From: Neisseria animaloris
GTDB taxonomy: Bacteria; Pseudomonadota; Gammaproteobacteria; Burkholderiales; Neisseriaceae
NCBI RefSeq assembly: GCF_900637855.1
Contig: NZ_LR134440.1
Coordinates: 1,364,001 to 1,428,000 of the forward strand
Reading direction: 5' to 3'
DNA length: 64,000 nt
Part shown: piece by piece, positions 1-9,495 of the stretch
How the letters are laid out: the number at the start of each line of letters is the position of its first letter
Position numbering within the stretch: the stretch's first letter is position 1
Notes under the pieces: model-generated
Told to the model about the DNA's origin: nothing
Databases searched by the model: none
Seen by the model: only the letters and a program-made list of their open reading frames with translations
Position numbers and translations under genes: made by a program

Positions 1-202
1 CCCGCAACACAAAATCAACCGCTCTTGGCTGTTCCGCCATGTGCGCCATCCCAACTACTTTTTAAACATCATTCCCGAACTCATCGGTATCGGCTTGCTC
101 TGCCACGCATGGACAACCATGGCCATCGGCCTGCCCGTTTATTTGGTGATTCTTGCCATCCGCATCCGTCAAGAACACGAAGCCATGCGCCATTTGTGGT
201 AA
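1..202 (+). CDS. Isoprenylcysteine carboxyl methyltransferase family protein (3' end only)
   Basis: Only the last 66 codons are present; the gene enters from the left edge and stops with TAA at 200-202. The visible protein has the family's C-terminal signature: an RHPNYF motif, a hydrophobic membrane stretch, and a charged tail with RIRQEHEAM. In ICMT-like and phospholipid methyltransferase proteins the RHPNY motif and the final E near the end form part of the SAM and substrate site in the membrane. The substrate cannot be told from this fragment. A DUS hairpin follows 10 bases after the stop and probably ends the transcript. Confidence 0.72.
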   Translation, partial: PQHKINRSWLFRHVRHPNYFLNIIPELIGIGLLCHAWTTMAIGLPVYLVILAIRIRQEHEAMRHLW

Positions 203-211
203 ACATTTGCC

Positions 212-245
212 GAGGCCGTCTGAAAGCCCATTTTCAGACGGCCTC
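212..245 (+). terminator. DUS inverted-repeat terminator
   Basis: Two uptake sequences face each other (GAGGCCGTCTGAAA ... TTTCAGACGGCCTC) with a short loop, just after the methyltransferase stop. Paired DUS commonly act as terminators in Neisseria. Confidence 0.65.
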
Positions 246-356
246 GGAAGCACCAGCCCCCAATCGGGAGGCTATAAAATAACGTACCATCCCGCCCGAT
301 ATGAAAAAGACATTCGGGAGCAGATACAAAGGAGGCTACAAAGCCGCTGAAATAAT

Positions 357-368
357 TTCAGACGGCAT
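357..368 (-). other. AT-type DNA uptake sequence (ATGCCGTCTGAA)
   Basis: TTCAGACGGCAT is the exact reverse complement of the AT-DUS used by N. meningitidis and N. gonorrhoeae. Nearly all other copies in the window are AG-DUS, so this one is a minority form inside a decayed intergenic stretch. Confidence 0.6.
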
Positions 369-381
369 TGCCTGAAAACCG

Positions 382-469
382 GTAGGGTGTGTGCCAACGG
401 CACGCACGCGGTGATTGGGGTTTACATTAGAAATTAACAACGCGTGCGTGGCTACGCCACACACCCTAC
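382..469. repeat. Short palindromic element, GTAGGGTGTGTG arms
   Basis: The 88-bp segment starts with GTAGGGTGTGTGCC and ends with GCCACACACCCTAC, so its ends are near-perfect inverted repeats. Inner GCACGCACGCG and CGCGTGCGTG segments also pair. It has no coding capacity of its own and looks like a MITE-like dispersed palindrome. It lies immediately 5' of the PhzF remnant and may have replaced the rest of that gene. I cannot check copy number here. Confidence 0.55.
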
Positions 470-471
470 AT

Positions 472-651
472 GCAGGCTACGCTTGCTATTACCTTTCGCG
501 CGGCACATTCCCGCTCACACGCAGCGTGCGGCAAGGCGACCAAACCGGCCGCCCCAACCGCCTCAGTTTGCGCGTGGACGAAGCCGAAAATATCTATGTG
601 GGCGGGCGCGTGGTGGAAGTCGGGCGCGGCATGTTCAAGCTGCCGAGTTAA
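472..651 (+). pseudogene. PhzF-family isomerase remnant (C-terminal end)
   Basis: The reading frame that ends at TAA 649-651 encodes a PhzF-like C terminus: RQGDQTGRPNRLSLRVDE, then NIYVGGRVVEVGRGMFKL. PhzF/YddE-type epimerase-isomerases end with a QG-x-x-x-GRPS-R-L segment followed by V-x-V-GG-x-A/V. About 270 upstream residues are missing; the sequence before residue SRGTF is a palindromic repeat and not protein-coding. No start or RBS fits. I read it as a truncated relic. Family assignment is by motif memory only. Confidence 0.55.
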
Positions 652-717
652 TCTGTAAAATATTTTACCGGCGCTATATTTACCATGCTTAAGGTTGGTT
701 TTTTAAATTATTCAGAT

Positions 718-820
718 GTAGGTCGGATTCTTGAATTCGACAAATAGGAAATGCACAGCAAGAAAAAATGTTTTCAGGTAGCCTGAAATTGATTTTGTTG
801 GATACGTGTATCCGATCTAC
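718..820. repeat. Palindromic element with GTAGGTCGGAT / ATCCGATCTAC ends
   Basis: The left end reads GTAGGTCGGATTCTTGAATT and the right end GTGTATCCGATCTAC, an imperfect terminal inverted repeat about 100 bp apart. Each end is itself a small hairpin. An Eikenella-type uptake sequence lies between them. The element sits directly before the AT-rich gene fused to carB, so it may mark the junction of incoming DNA. Confidence 0.5.
773..784 (-). other. Eikenella-type DNA uptake sequence
   Basis: TTCAGGTAGCCT is the exact reverse complement of AGGCTACCTGAA, the DUS dialect described for Eikenella. It differs from the AG-DUS seen everywhere else in this window and lies 75 bases before the AT-rich membrane gene, which suggests that this segment came by transformation from an Eikenella-like donor. 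Confidence 0.55.
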
Positions 821-858
821 GCTTGCTTGCATTTCAGTCAAGCAGGAGTACAAGAACT

Positions 859-1539
859 ATGGATAAAAAAAGTTTTTTTCGATTGATAGTGATTGTTTTC
901 TTGATCATAAATCTTTTTGTTTTGGATATAAGCAGAATATTTACAGATGAATTTATTAATGTAATTAACAAGATTACTAATGATCCCGTTTCTTTTGCTT
1001 TTGGTACATTGTTAGTAGCTTCTAATATTAATGAATTATGTTGGTTAATTTTTTATTTATTTGTTTTAGCTGTAGTGGTTTATCTTATTGGATTTCATGA
1101 TAGAAGATACAATAAAGATATCGGAAAAATTATATTCCATTGGTTTTTATTATGTTTTTTATTGTTATTTTATTTTCGAATTTTATCTAAAATATTAGAA
1201 ATCGCGTTTAATTGTGATAGTTTTAATAAATGTGATGGCATGCTTGAGTTTCTAAAACAAGCAGGCTTAGCTTACCTATATGGGTTCCTGATTACTCTCA
1301 TTTATGAATTTACATTATTCTTTCTTTACTTTGAAACAAGCAAATATTTGGAAGATTTAGATAAGATTTTATGCAAGATAACTGTTTTAATATTTATTTT
1401 TATTATTATTCCCATTGCGTTTACTTATCTGAATTATTCCCATGCAAATTTCCCTTTTATTGGAACGCATTGTTTATTGGGGAGTTTGTTAATGAATGAG
1501 GTTATTAATTTTTATCGTACCATTAAGAAAGACCCCACC
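859..1539 (+). CDS. AT-rich membrane protein segment, fused in frame to CarB
   Basis: ATG at 859 follows a good RBS (AGCAGGAG). The 227 codons encode a very hydrophobic protein with about five membrane helices (residues roughly 8-24, 60-80, 97-114, 140-162, 175-195) and almost no conserved-looking soluble domain. I do not recognise a family. Base composition is strikingly AT-rich next to carB, and codon use differs abruptly, so it is probably acquired. There is no stop codon: the frame runs through TIKKDPT straight into the CarB methionine at 1540. Either the cell makes a 1296-residue membrane-tethered CarB, or carB starts internally and this gene lost its own 3' end. The carA-carB spacer is known to be large and variable in Neisseria, which fits an insertion here. 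Confidence 0.6.
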
Positions 1540-4500
1540 ATGCCCAAACGTACCGACCTAAAATCCATCCTAATCATCGGCGCTGGCCCCATTGTGATCG
1601 GCCAGGCCTGCGAGTTTGACTATTCTGGCGCGCAAGCGTGTAAGGCTTTGCGCGAGGAGGGCTATAAAGTCATTCTCGTCAATTCCAACCCCGCCACGAT
1701 TATGACCGACCCTGAAATGGCCGATGTAACCTATATCGAGCCGATTATGTGGCAGACGGTTGAAAAGATTATCGCCAAAGAGCGCCCCGATGCGGTGCTG
1801 CCGACCATGGGCGGCCAAACGGCGCTGAACTGTGCGCTGGATTTGGCGCGCAACGGTGTGCTGGCGAAGTATAACGTCGAGCTGATCGGCGCAACGGAAG
1901 ACGCGATCGATAAAGCGGAAGACCGCGGCCGCTTTAAAGAGGCGATGGAAAAAATCGGCTTGCATTGCCCGAAATCTTTTGTGTGCCACACCATGAACGA
2001 AGCGCTGGCGGCGCAAGAACAGGTGGGCTTTCCTACGCTGATTCGTCCGTCGTTTACCATGGGCGGTTCGGGCGGCGGCATTGCCTACAATAAAGACGAG
2101 TTTTTGGCGATTTGCGAACGCGGTTTCGATGCCTCGCCTACGCATGAGTTGCTGATCGAGCAATCGGTGCTGGGCTGGAAAGAGTATGAAATGGAGGTGG
2201 TGCGCGATAAAAACGACAACTGCATCATCATCTGTTCGATTGAAAACTTCGACCCGATGGGTGTGCATACCGGCGACTCGATTACGGTTGCGCCCGCGCA
2301 AACGCTTACCGACAAAGAATACCAAATCATGCGCAATGCTTCGCTGGCGGTGCTGCGCGAAATCGGCGTGGACACGGGCGGTTCGAACGTGCAGTTTGCC
2401 ATCAACCCCGAAAACGGCGAGATGATTGTGATTGAGATGAACCCGCGCGTGAGCCGTTCTTCGGCGCTGGCTTCCAAAGCCACGGGCTTCCCGATTGCGA
2501 AAGTGGCGGCGAAACTGGCGGTGGGTTTCACTTTGGACGAGTTGCGCAACGACATCACCGGCGGCCGCACGCCTGCGTCTTTCGAACCTTCGATTGACTA
2601 TGTGGTTACCAAAATCCCGCGTTTTGCGTTTGAGAAATTCCCCGCTGCCGACGACCGCCTGACCACGCAAATGAAATCGGTGGGCGAAGTGATGGCGATG
2701 GGCCGCACGATTCAGGAATCGATGCAGAAAGCCCTGCGCGGTTTGGAAACCGGTTTGTGCGGCTTTAATCCGCGCAGCGACGATAAAAACGTAATCCGCC
2801 GCGAGCTGGCCAACCCCGGCCCCGAGCGCATTCTGTATGTGGCCGATGCGTTCCGCGCCGGTTTCAGCAAGGAAGAAATCCACGAAATTTGCGCGATTGA
2901 TCCGTGGTTCTTGGCGCAAATCGAAGACATTGTTCAAGAAGAGCAAAAGGTTTCAGACGGCCGTCTGAACGATTTGGACTACGCCACCCTGCGCCGTCTG
3001 AAACGCAAAGGTTTTTCCGACAAGCGTTTGGCACAATTGTTAAACGTGAGCGAAAAAGAAGTGCGCGAACACCGCTACGGCTTGAAGCTGCACCCCGTGT
3101 ACAAGCGCGTGGATACTTGCGCGGCGGAATTCCAATCCGATACGGCTTATCTCTATTCCACTTACGAAGAGGAATGCGAAGCGAGGCCGTCTGAAAAACG
3201 CAAAGTGATGATTCTCGGCGGCGGCCCCAACCGCATCGGCCAAGGCATCGAATTCGACTATTGCTGCGTACATGCCTCTCTCGCCCTGCGCGAATCGGGT
3301 TTTGAAACTATTATGGTGAACTGCAATCCCGAAACCGTTTCCACCGACTTCGACACTTCCGACCGCCTTTACTTCGAGCCGCTCACGCTGGAAGACGTGC
3401 TGGAAATCGTACGCATCGAAAACCCGTGGGGCGTGATTGTGCATTACGGCGGCCAAACTCCGTTAAAACTGGCCAATGCGTTGGTGGAAAACGGCGTGAA
3501 CATCATCGGTACTTCCGCCGATTCGATTGATGCCGCCGAAGACCGCGAGCGTTTCCAAAAAGTGTTGCGCGAATTGGGTCTGCGCCAACCGCCGAACCGC
3601 ACTGCGCGCAACGAAGAAGAAGCGTTGGTGTTGGCCGAAGAAATCGGCTATCCGCTGGTGGTTCGCCCGTCTTACGTATTGGGCGGCCGCGCCATGCAGG
3701 TGGTGCATACGCAAGAGCAGCTCAAAACCTATATGCGCGAAGCCGTGCAGGTATCCGAAGACAGCCCCGTGCTGCTGGATTTCTTCCTCGATAATGCCAT
3801 CGAAGTGGACGTAGACTGTGTTTCAGACGGCCACGAAGTCGTGATCGGCGGCATTATGCAACACGTCGAACAAGCCGGCATCCACTCCGGCGATTCCGGC
3901 TGCTCGCTGCCGCCGCACTCCCTGAGCCAAGAAATACAAGACGAAATCCGCCGCCAAACCAAAGCGATGGCTTATGCGCTGAATGTGGTCGGCCTGATGA
4001 ACGTGCAATTTGCCGTGCAAGACGGGGTGGTGTTCGTGCTGGAAGTGAACCCGCGCGCCTCGCGTACCGTGCCGTTTGTATCGAAAGCCACCGGCGTGCC
4101 GCTGGCCAAAGTGGGCGCGCGCGCAATGGCCCGCATCAGCTTGAAAGAACAAGGCGTTGAAAAAGAAGTGATTCCGGATTTCTACGCGGTAAAAGAAGCC
4201 GTGTTCCCGTTTATCAAATTCCCCGGTGTGGATACCATTCTCGGCCCGGAAATGCGTTCCACCGGCGAAGTGATGGGTGTGGGCGAAACATTCTCCGAAG
4301 CCTATATGAAAGCCCAACTCGGCGCGGGCGAGCGCATGCCTGCCGTGGGAAAAATCTTCATTGCCGTGCGCGACGAAGACAAACCGCTGATTTTGCAAAC
4401 CGCCAAAAACTTCCAGTCGCTCGGCTACGGCGTATGCGCTACCCGCGGCACCGCAGCCTATCTGAAGGAACAAGGCGTGAGCGTACAGGTGGTAAACAAA

Positions 4501-4749
4501 GTACTGGAAGGCCGGCCGCATATTGTGGATGCAATTAAAAACGGCGAGATCGCATTGGTTATCAACACGGTAACCAATAACCCGCAAGCCGTTGCCGACA
4601 GCCATTCCATCCGCCGTAGCGCCCTCACTCAGCGCGTGCCGCAATACACCACCACTGCCGGCGGCAGAGCCATGAGCGAAGGCGTTAGAAGTTTGAATGC
4701 TATGGGCGTTTACAGCGTGCAGGAACTGCATGGACGTTTGAAGAAGTAA
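1540..4749 (+). CDS. carB: Carbamoyl-phosphate synthase large subunit
   Basis: CarB makes carbamoyl phosphate from bicarbonate, ATP and glutamine-derived ammonia for pyrimidine and arginine synthesis, together with CarA. From the ATG at 1540 the protein has 1069 residues, the usual length. It shows two homologous ATP-grasp halves, each opening with a dinucleotide-like loop ([19 protein letters not shown] and [18 protein letters not shown]). The oligomerisation linker lies between them and a C-terminal MGS-like allosteric domain follows from about residue 935. The start is chosen by family homology; the only ribosome-binding candidate, AAGAAAG, is weak. The frame is open upstream into a foreign membrane gene. 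carA is not in the window. DUS copies are embedded in the coding sequence near 2952, 3183 and 3824. Confidence 0.97.
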   Translation: MPKRTDLKSILIIGAGPIVIGQACEFDYSGAQACKALREEGYKVILVNSNPATIMTDPEMADVTYIEPIMWQTVEKIIAKERPDAVLPTMGGQTALNCALDLARNGVLAKYNVELIGATEDAIDKAEDRGRFKEAMEKIGLHCPKSFVCHTMNEALAAQEQVGFPTLIRPSFTMGGSGGGIAYNKDEFLAICERGFDASPTHELLIEQSVLGWKEYEMEVVRDKNDNCIIICSIENFDPMGVHTGDSITVAPAQTLTDKEYQIMRNASLAVLREIGVDTGGSNVQFAINPENGEMIVIEMNPRVSRSSALASKATGFPIAKVAAKLAVGFTLDELRNDITGGRTPASFEPSIDYVVTKIPRFAFEKFPAADDRLTTQMKSVGEVMAMGRTIQESMQKALRGLETGLCGFNPRSDDKNVIRRELANPGPERILYVADAFRAGFSKEEIHEICAIDPWFLAQIEDIVQEEQKVSDGRLNDLDYATLRRLKRKGFSDKRLAQLLNVSEKEVREHRYGLKLHPVYKRVDTCAAEFQSDTAYLYSTYEEECEARPSEKRKVMILGGGPNRIGQGIEFDYCCVHASLALRESGFETIMVNCNPETVSTDFDTSDRLYFEPLTLEDVLEIVRIENPWGVIVHYGGQTPLKLANALVENGVNIIGTSADSIDAAEDRERFQKVLRELGLRQPPNRTARNEEEALVLAEEIGYPLVVRPSYVLGGRAMQVVHTQEQLKTYMREAVQVSEDSPVLLDFFLDNAIEVDVDCVSDGHEVVIGGIMQHVEQAGIHSGDSGCSLPPHSLSQEIQDEIRRQTKAMAYALNVVGLMNVQFAVQDGVVFVLEVNPRASRTVPFVSKATGVPLAKVGARAMARISLKEQGVEKEVIPDFYAVKEAVFPFIKFPGVDTILGPEMRSTGEVMGVGETFSEAYMKAQLGAGERMPAVGKIFIAVRDEDKPLILQTAKNFQSLGYGVCATRGTAAYLKEQGVSVQVVNKVLEGRPHIVDAIKNGEIALVINTVTNNPQAVADSHSIRRSALTQRVPQYTTTAGGRAMSEGVRSLNAMGVYSVQELHGRLKK
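2952..2969. repeat. Fused head-to-head DUS palindrome inside carB
   Basis: TTCAGACGGCCGTCTGAA is an 18-bp perfect palindrome in which two uptake cores share GGCC. It is translated as part of VSDGRLN in the linker between the two CarB halves, a place that tolerates sequence change. Confidence 0.8.
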
Positions 4750-4819
4750 CGTCCCCTGCCGGAGCGTTGTCAAAGCACCCCAACCGTGATGACCTAAATT
4801 ACTGATAGAAAGGAATTTT

Positions 4820-4951
4820 ATGAAAACGTTATTGACTGCCGCAGTTTTAGCCTTGGTGTTGTCGGCCTGTGCCGGCACTTCGGGTGGAACACAGGCGTAT
4901 GGTGAAATCAAAGGCGGAGTGGAAACCAGCCACATCCGCTCAGGCCGTTAA
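4820..4951 (+). CDS. Small lipoprotein, 43 residues
   Basis: This short gene has a good RBS (AAAGGA, 5 bases before ATG). It encodes a signal peptide MKTLLTAAVLALVLSAC with a clear lipobox (LSAC, Cys17), then a 26-residue mature part rich in Gly, Thr and Ser (AYGEIKGGVETSHIRSG). It should be exported, lipidated and anchored in a membrane. It resembles no enzyme and I can give no function. It lies 70 bases after carB on the same strand and could share its transcript. Confidence 0.7.
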   Translation: MKTLLTAAVLALVLSACAGTSGGTQAYGEIKGGVETSHIRSGR

Positions 4952-4960
4952 TGATAGGAG

Positions 4961-5020
4961 GGGCCGTCTGAAAAATTCCGCTTTGCAAAAATGTTACCAT
5001 GCTTATTTTCAAACGGCCTG
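4961..5020 (+). terminator. Imperfect DUS inverted repeat
   Basis: GGGCCGTCTGAAAA pairs with TTTTCAAACGGCCTG across about 30 bases, with one mismatch. It is placed where the carB-lipoprotein transcript would end. A further single DUS follows near 5056-5068. Confidence 0.4.
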
Positions 5021-5076
5021 AAGACTTGATATTCATTTTTTCACGTCTTCCCCCCTTTCAGACGGCCTCCGTTTTG

Positions 5077-5085
5077 TGCGATAAT
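5077..5085 (+). promoter_or_regulatory. Extended -10 promoter for the pyrBI leader
   Basis: TGCGATAAT is a TGn-extended -10 element. Transcription would start near 5092, giving a leader of about 165 nt before pyrB. No good -35 is visible, as is common for extended -10 promoters. Confidence 0.5.
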
Positions 5086-5175
5086 CGCCCCCGCTCAATG
5101 TATGTACAACCCGATTTAACCCGAATCTGCAAAACTGTTATGAACTTAGTTTGCCCGCACCGTAGCCCATATTCC

Positions 5176-5237
5176 GCTGCATGCCGCAGCAGTTTTGCCA
5201 TTTTCAATCACACAGCCCGTATTAGACGGGCTTTTTT
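5176..5237 (+). promoter_or_regulatory. pyrBI leader: pause hairpin and attenuator-like terminator
   Basis: GCTGC-ATGCC-GCAGC (5176-5190) forms a perfect 5-bp stem. It is followed by a GC-rich terminator hairpin AGCCCGT-ATTAG-ACGGGCT (5214-5232) with a T run up to 5237, only 18 bases before the pyrB ATG. An open frame starting at ATG 5098 (MYVQPDLTRICK) runs through both hairpins and past the pyrB start. This layout matches the E. coli pyrBI attenuator, where a ribosome close behind a UTP-starved polymerase blocks the terminator. The leader frame here lacks an obvious RBS, so the mechanism is inferred. Confidence 0.55.
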
Positions 5238-5255
5238 ATGGAAAAAGGAAACACC

Positions 5256-6176
5256 ATGCCTAATCTGCTTTACCGCCAAAATGTGATTTCCATCGCCGAT
5301 TTGAGCACGCCGCAACTTGAGCTGCTGCTGCATACGGCTCTGAAGCTGAAAGCCGAACCTCGAGACGACTTACTTGAAGGCAAGCTGATCGGCTCGTGCT
5401 TTTTCGAGCCTTCCACGCGTACGCGGTTGTCGTTTGAAACCGCCGTGCAACGCTTGGGCGGCAAGGTAATCGGTTTTTCCGACGGCTCCAGCACCAGCGC
5501 GAAAAAAGGGGAAACCATCGCCGACTCCGCCCGCATCATCAGCAGCTACACCGATGCGATTATCCAACGCCACCCGCGCGACGGTTCCGCTCGTGTGTTG
5601 GCCGAATTCAGCAGCGTGCCCGTTATCAACGCGGGCGACGGTACCAACCAGCATCCTTCGCAAACCTTGCTCGATTTGGTAACGATTTACGAAACGCAAG
5701 GCACGCTGAGCAACCTGAATATTGCCATGTCGGGCGACTTGAAATACGGCCGTACCGTGCACTCACTCGCACAAGCCTTGAAACGCTGGGGCTGCAAATT
5801 CGCTTTTGTGTCGCCACCTAGCCTGGCCATGCCCGAATACATTACCGAAGAGTTGGAAGAAGCGGGTTGCGAATATCAGATTCTGCCTTCACTTGAAGCG
5901 GCCGCCGAGTGGGCCGACATTCTCTACATGACCCGCGTACAGCGCGAACGTTTCGACGAGCAGGAATTCGCCAAGATTCAAGGCAAATTCAACTTGGAAG
6001 CCTCCATGCTCGCCAACGCCAAAAGCAACCTGCGCGTGCTGCACCCGCTGCCTCGCGTAGACGAAATCCATCCGAATGTCGACGATACGCCGTATGCCTA
6101 TTATTTCCAGCAGGCTACCAACGGCGTGTATGCGCGGATGGCAATTTTGTCTTTGATTTTGAACGAAGAAGTATAA
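5256..6176 (+). CDS. pyrB: Aspartate carbamoyltransferase catalytic subunit
   Basis: PyrB joins carbamoyl phosphate to aspartate, the first committed pyrimidine step. The 306-residue protein has the carbamoyl-phosphate loop STRTR (residues 53-57), the swinging KKGE lysine segment (83-86), HP-x-DG-x-AR, the NAGDG-x-x-QHP-x-Q-x-LLD motif and HPLPRVDEI near the C terminus. The ATG at 5256 has an RBS (AAAAGGA); an in-frame ATG 18 bases upstream lies in the attenuator T run and is unlikely. pyrI follows 12 bases after the stop, so the two form the usual pyrBI operon. The regulatory-subunit-dependent form is implied by the neighbour. Confidence 0.97.
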   Translation: MPNLLYRQNVISIADLSTPQLELLLHTALKLKAEPRDDLLEGKLIGSCFFEPSTRTRLSFETAVQRLGGKVIGFSDGSSTSAKKGETIADSARIISSYTDAIIQRHPRDGSARVLAEFSSVPVINAGDGTNQHPSQTLLDLVTIYETQGTLSNLNIAMSGDLKYGRTVHSLAQALKRWGCKFAFVSPPSLAMPEYITEELEEAGCEYQILPSLEAAAEWADILYMTRVQRERFDEQEFAKIQGKFNLEASMLANAKSNLRVLHPLPRVDEIHPNVDDTPYAYYFQQATNGVYARMAILSLILNEEV

Positions 6177-6188
6177 GGAGAACGCGTC

Positions 6189-6647
6189 ATGGAAAAGAAA
6201 CAATACAGCGTTGAAGCAATTCAAACCGGCACGGTTATCGACCATATCCCCGCCGGAAAAGGTTTGGCCATTCTGCGCCAGTTCAAACTGCTGCACTACG
6301 GCAATGCCGTAACCGTAGGTTTCAATCTACCGAGTAAAACCCAAGGCAGTAAAGACATCGTAAAAATCTCGGGTGTACATCTTGATGAAAAAGCCGCCAA
6401 TCGCTTGGCCTTGTTCGCCCCCGAAGCCACCGTCAATGTGATTGAAGATTTCAAAGTGGTGCAAAAAATGCGGCTGAACCTGCCGGAAACCATCAGCGAA
6501 GTGTTCCGCTGCCCGAATGCCAACTGCGCCAGCCACGGCGAACCGGTTAAAAGCCGTTTTTACGTACGGAATCAGAGCGGACAGACCAAACTGAAATGCC
6601 ATTACTGCGAAAAAACGTTCTCGCGCGAATCTGTTGCCGAAGCATAA
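6189..6647 (+). CDS. pyrI: Aspartate carbamoyltransferase regulatory subunit
   Basis: PyrI binds ATP or CTP and tunes PyrB through the c6r6 holoenzyme. The 152-residue length is standard. The N-terminal allosteric domain begins [18 protein letters not shown], with the nucleotide-binding lysine region around residues 56-60. The C-terminal zinc domain keeps all four ligands, Cys108, Cys113, Cys137 and Cys140 (CPNANC and CHYC). RBS AAGGAGA precedes the ATG. It closes the pyrBI operon and a strong DUS hairpin lies 14 bases after its stop. Confidence 0.97.
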   Translation: MEKKQYSVEAIQTGTVIDHIPAGKGLAILRQFKLLHYGNAVTVGFNLPSKTQGSKDIVKISGVHLDEKAANRLALFAPEATVNVIEDFKVVQKMRLNLPETISEVFRCPNANCASHGEPVKSRFYVRNQSGQTKLKCHYCEKTFSRESVAEA

Positions 6648-6660
6648 AACGGAAATCAAA

Positions 6661-6694
6661 AAGGCCGTCTGAAACTTTTCAGACGGCCTTTTTG
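6661..6694. terminator. DUS inverted-repeat terminator
   Basis: AAGGCCGTCTGAAA and TTTCAGACGGCCTT face each other over a short loop and are followed by TTT on the plus strand. It lies between the convergent pyrI and the aromatic permease gene and can serve both. Confidence 0.7.
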
Positions 6695-6724
6695 ATGAAT
6701 GATGCCTTGTGTAACCGATTGCTG

Positions 6725-7966
6725 TCAGCCTTTGAATACCGGCACCACCTCCAATTGGCTCAATATTTGTGCGGCAATGTTGATTACACCGAATGCGAAT
6801 ACCCACACAATCAACCACATTCCGCCGTAAACTCGATAACCTTTGTTTTCACTGAATTTCTTACGCGCCTTATAAAGCAGCATGGCGGGAATCAGCGCCG
6901 TCCACACCGTTGCCGCCAAACCCACATAGCCGATTACGGTAACAAAGCCGGTAGGAAACAGCAAACAGCAGATAAGCGGCGGCAAAAAGGTTAATGCTGC
7001 GGTTTTGGTGCGCCCCGCGGCACTGTCGTCCCATTTGAACAAGTCGGCGAGATAGTCGAACAAGCCCAGCGTTACGCCCAAAAATGACGAAGCAATCGCC
7101 ATATAGGCAAAAAACGACAACACCGTGTTCATACTGCCCGTAGGCACGAATTTCGACAGCGTTTCAATCAACACCGACACCTGCCCACCCGCCTCAATAA
7201 CCGGTGCAAATTTGTTGCGCGGCAGGTTGCCCTGAATCGCCAATTGCCACAACGTATAAATCACCAGCGCAATCAATGTGCCCAAACGCAAGGCACGGGC
7301 CACTTTGGGTGCGTCGCCGTTAAAGTATTTCAACAGGCTCGACACATTGCCGTGAAAACCGAATGAAGCCAAGCAAACCGGCAAAGCGGCAGCTACATAA
7401 ATCCAGTATTGCGTGCCTGCGGTAACCTGCGTATCCAGCAGCACAGGCAGTTGCACATTGGTCAGCAATCCGCCGGTTGCCCAGAAAAAAGCGATAACCA
7501 TGCCGCCGATTAACACACTGGTCAAACGGTCGACCAGATAAGTGGATGCCCAAACACAAAACGCCAATACTGCGAAAAACACCAGTTGTCCCACCGGCAG
7601 CCCGACCGTGCCGCCCGCCAAATTGCCCAAGCCTTTGGCAGTCAAATCGCCGCCTACAAAAATGTAAGCATAGGTAAGCAGGTACAACACAAAAGCAACG
7701 GCGATACCGTTTACCGCATTCCAACCGCGCCCGAGCAAATCTTTAACCATCGTGTCGAAGCTGGCACCGTGCGGATAATGGGTATTGACTTCCAACAGCA
7801 TCAGCCCGCTGGAAAGCATGGAAAACCATGTATAAAACAGCACGACGAGCGATCCGATAAACCAAACGCCCGAAGTAGCGGTGGGGTTGGCAAACATACC
7901 GGCACCGATGATGGTGCCTGCAATAATCAATGCGCCACCTAAGAGCGACGGGTTTTTAGCAGACAT
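6725..7966 (-). CDS. Aromatic amino acid permease (Mtr/TyrP-type, HAAAP family)
   Basis: The 413-residue protein is a polytopic inner-membrane carrier with about eleven helices. It opens with the family's signature GGALIIAGTIIGAGMFANPTA, where the first unwound helix binds substrate, and continues with YPHGASFDTM and a DLF-x-W segment late in the protein. Members import tryptophan or tyrosine with protons. It is closest in feel to Mtr/TnaB, but I cannot separate tryptophan from tyrosine specificity by eye. It is monocistronic: a promoter with a perfect -10 lies upstream and a DUS hairpin downstream. RBS AAAGGA is partly made from DUS sequence. Confidence 0.85.
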   Translation of the reverse strand: MSAKNPSLLGGALIIAGTIIGAGMFANPTATSGVWFIGSLVVLFYTWFSMLSSGLMLLEVNTHYPHGASFDTMVKDLLGRGWNAVNGIAVAFVLYLLTYAYIFVGGDLTAKGLGNLAGGTVGLPVGQLVFFAVLAFCVWASTYLVDRLTSVLIGGMVIAFFWATGGLLTNVQLPVLLDTQVTAGTQYWIYVAAALPVCLASFGFHGNVSSLLKYFNGDAPKVARALRLGTLIALVIYTLWQLAIQGNLPRNKFAPVIEAGGQVSVLIETLSKFVPTGSMNTVLSFFAYMAIASSFLGVTLGLFDYLADLFKWDDSAAGRTKTAALTFLPPLICCLLFPTGFVTVIGYVGLAATVWTALIPAMLLYKARKKFSENKGYRVYGGMWLIVWVFAFGVINIAAQILSQLEVVPVFKG

Positions 7967-8006
7967 AAAATCCTTTCAGACGGCCTGTATTAAGAAATGT
8001 AAAGGC

Positions 8007-8037
8007 ATTATAGCCGATAAACCGAATGATGGCGCAA
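8007..8037 (-). promoter_or_regulatory. Promoter of the aromatic permease
   Basis: On the minus strand TATAAT (8007-8012) lies 19 bases after TTGCGC (8032-8037). The -10 is perfect and the -35 matches partly. It sits about 40 bases upstream of the permease start. Confidence 0.5.
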
Positions 8038-8102
8038 GTGGCGGTTGTTCGGAACAGTATGTAACCTTTACGGTTTAATAACGGATATTGAATATACAGA
8101 GC

Positions 8103-8130
8103 AGGCCGTCTGAAAGATTTCAGACGGCCT
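8103..8130 (-). terminator. DUS inverted-repeat terminator after murU
   Basis: AGGCCGTCTGAAA and TTTCAGACGGCCT with a short loop, about 50 bases beyond the murU stop on the minus strand. Confidence 0.6.
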
Positions 8131-8178
8131 CCGAGCCATAAACCGATAAGTTTTTCAGCCCAACTGCTGCCGGCCTGC

Positions 8179-8943
<765 letters not shown>

Positions 8944-9073
8944 TTATTTACAGAAGATTCGGTCATATATTATGGGAGGTATAAGATATTCCTTACAAAC
9001 AATCACTAAGACAACCTTAGTCGTTTTATGGTATATAGACTGTTCAGATTAACTCGTTCTAAAAGGATCAACA

Positions 9074-9487
9074 ATGAAACTTTTGACTTTATTGTCTCCC
9101 CTGCTTCTCTCCGCATGTGTCATTCCTGTTCCGGCACAAAGTGCGCCTTCCGTACCCCAACAGGTCTATGGAAAATGGCAGATTACCCAAATAAACAAAC
9201 AAAGCGTGGATAAGGCAACGCTAGTCTTAAACTCTTCGGATTCCAGCTTCAGTGCACAAACAGACTGTAATAATTTATTTGGTGAATACACTTTATCCAC
9301 CGATAAAAAATTGCATTTCAAAGATGTAGCCTCTTCTCTGAAAGCCTGCCCCGATATGCGCGTAGAACAATTACTGGCCGACACATTGCCGAAAGTGGAC
9401 AGTTACCGTTTCAACAAACGCCGTATTGAAATGTTGGATAAGCAAGGCCGGATATTGCTGCAAGGCCAACGACTTTCCAGTCAATAA
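9074..9487 (+). CDS. META-domain lipoprotein (HslJ-like)
   Basis: The 137-residue protein has a signal peptide with lipobox LLSAC (Cys15), then a single META/DUF306 domain (about residues 30-133). The family hallmarks are visible: GKWQITQINKQ near the start, an FSAQTDCNNLFGEY core, and ACPDMRVEQLLADTLPKVDSYRF. HslJ-like proteins are outer-membrane-associated and linked to stress or antibiotic tolerance in some bacteria, but their biochemistry is poorly known. RBS AAAAGGA lies 7 bases before ATG. It is a single-gene unit closed by a long hairpin. Confidence 0.85.
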   Translation: MKLLTLLSPLLLSACVIPVPAQSAPSVPQQVYGKWQITQINKQSVDKATLVLNSSDSSFSAQTDCNNLFGEYTLSTDKKLHFKDVASSLKACPDMRVEQLLADTLPKVDSYRFNKRRIEMLDKQGRILLQGQRLSSQ

Positions 9488-9495
9488 ATTTACTT

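Noticed and set aside
1570..2946. 458-codon open frame opposite carB
   Set aside because: It is antisense to a clear CarB domain, His/Arg-rich and without RBS or known motifs; it results from codon bias.
3823..4935. 370-codon open frame opposite the end of carB
   Set aside because: Shadow of the carB frame with low-complexity His/Gly/Phe composition; no domain.
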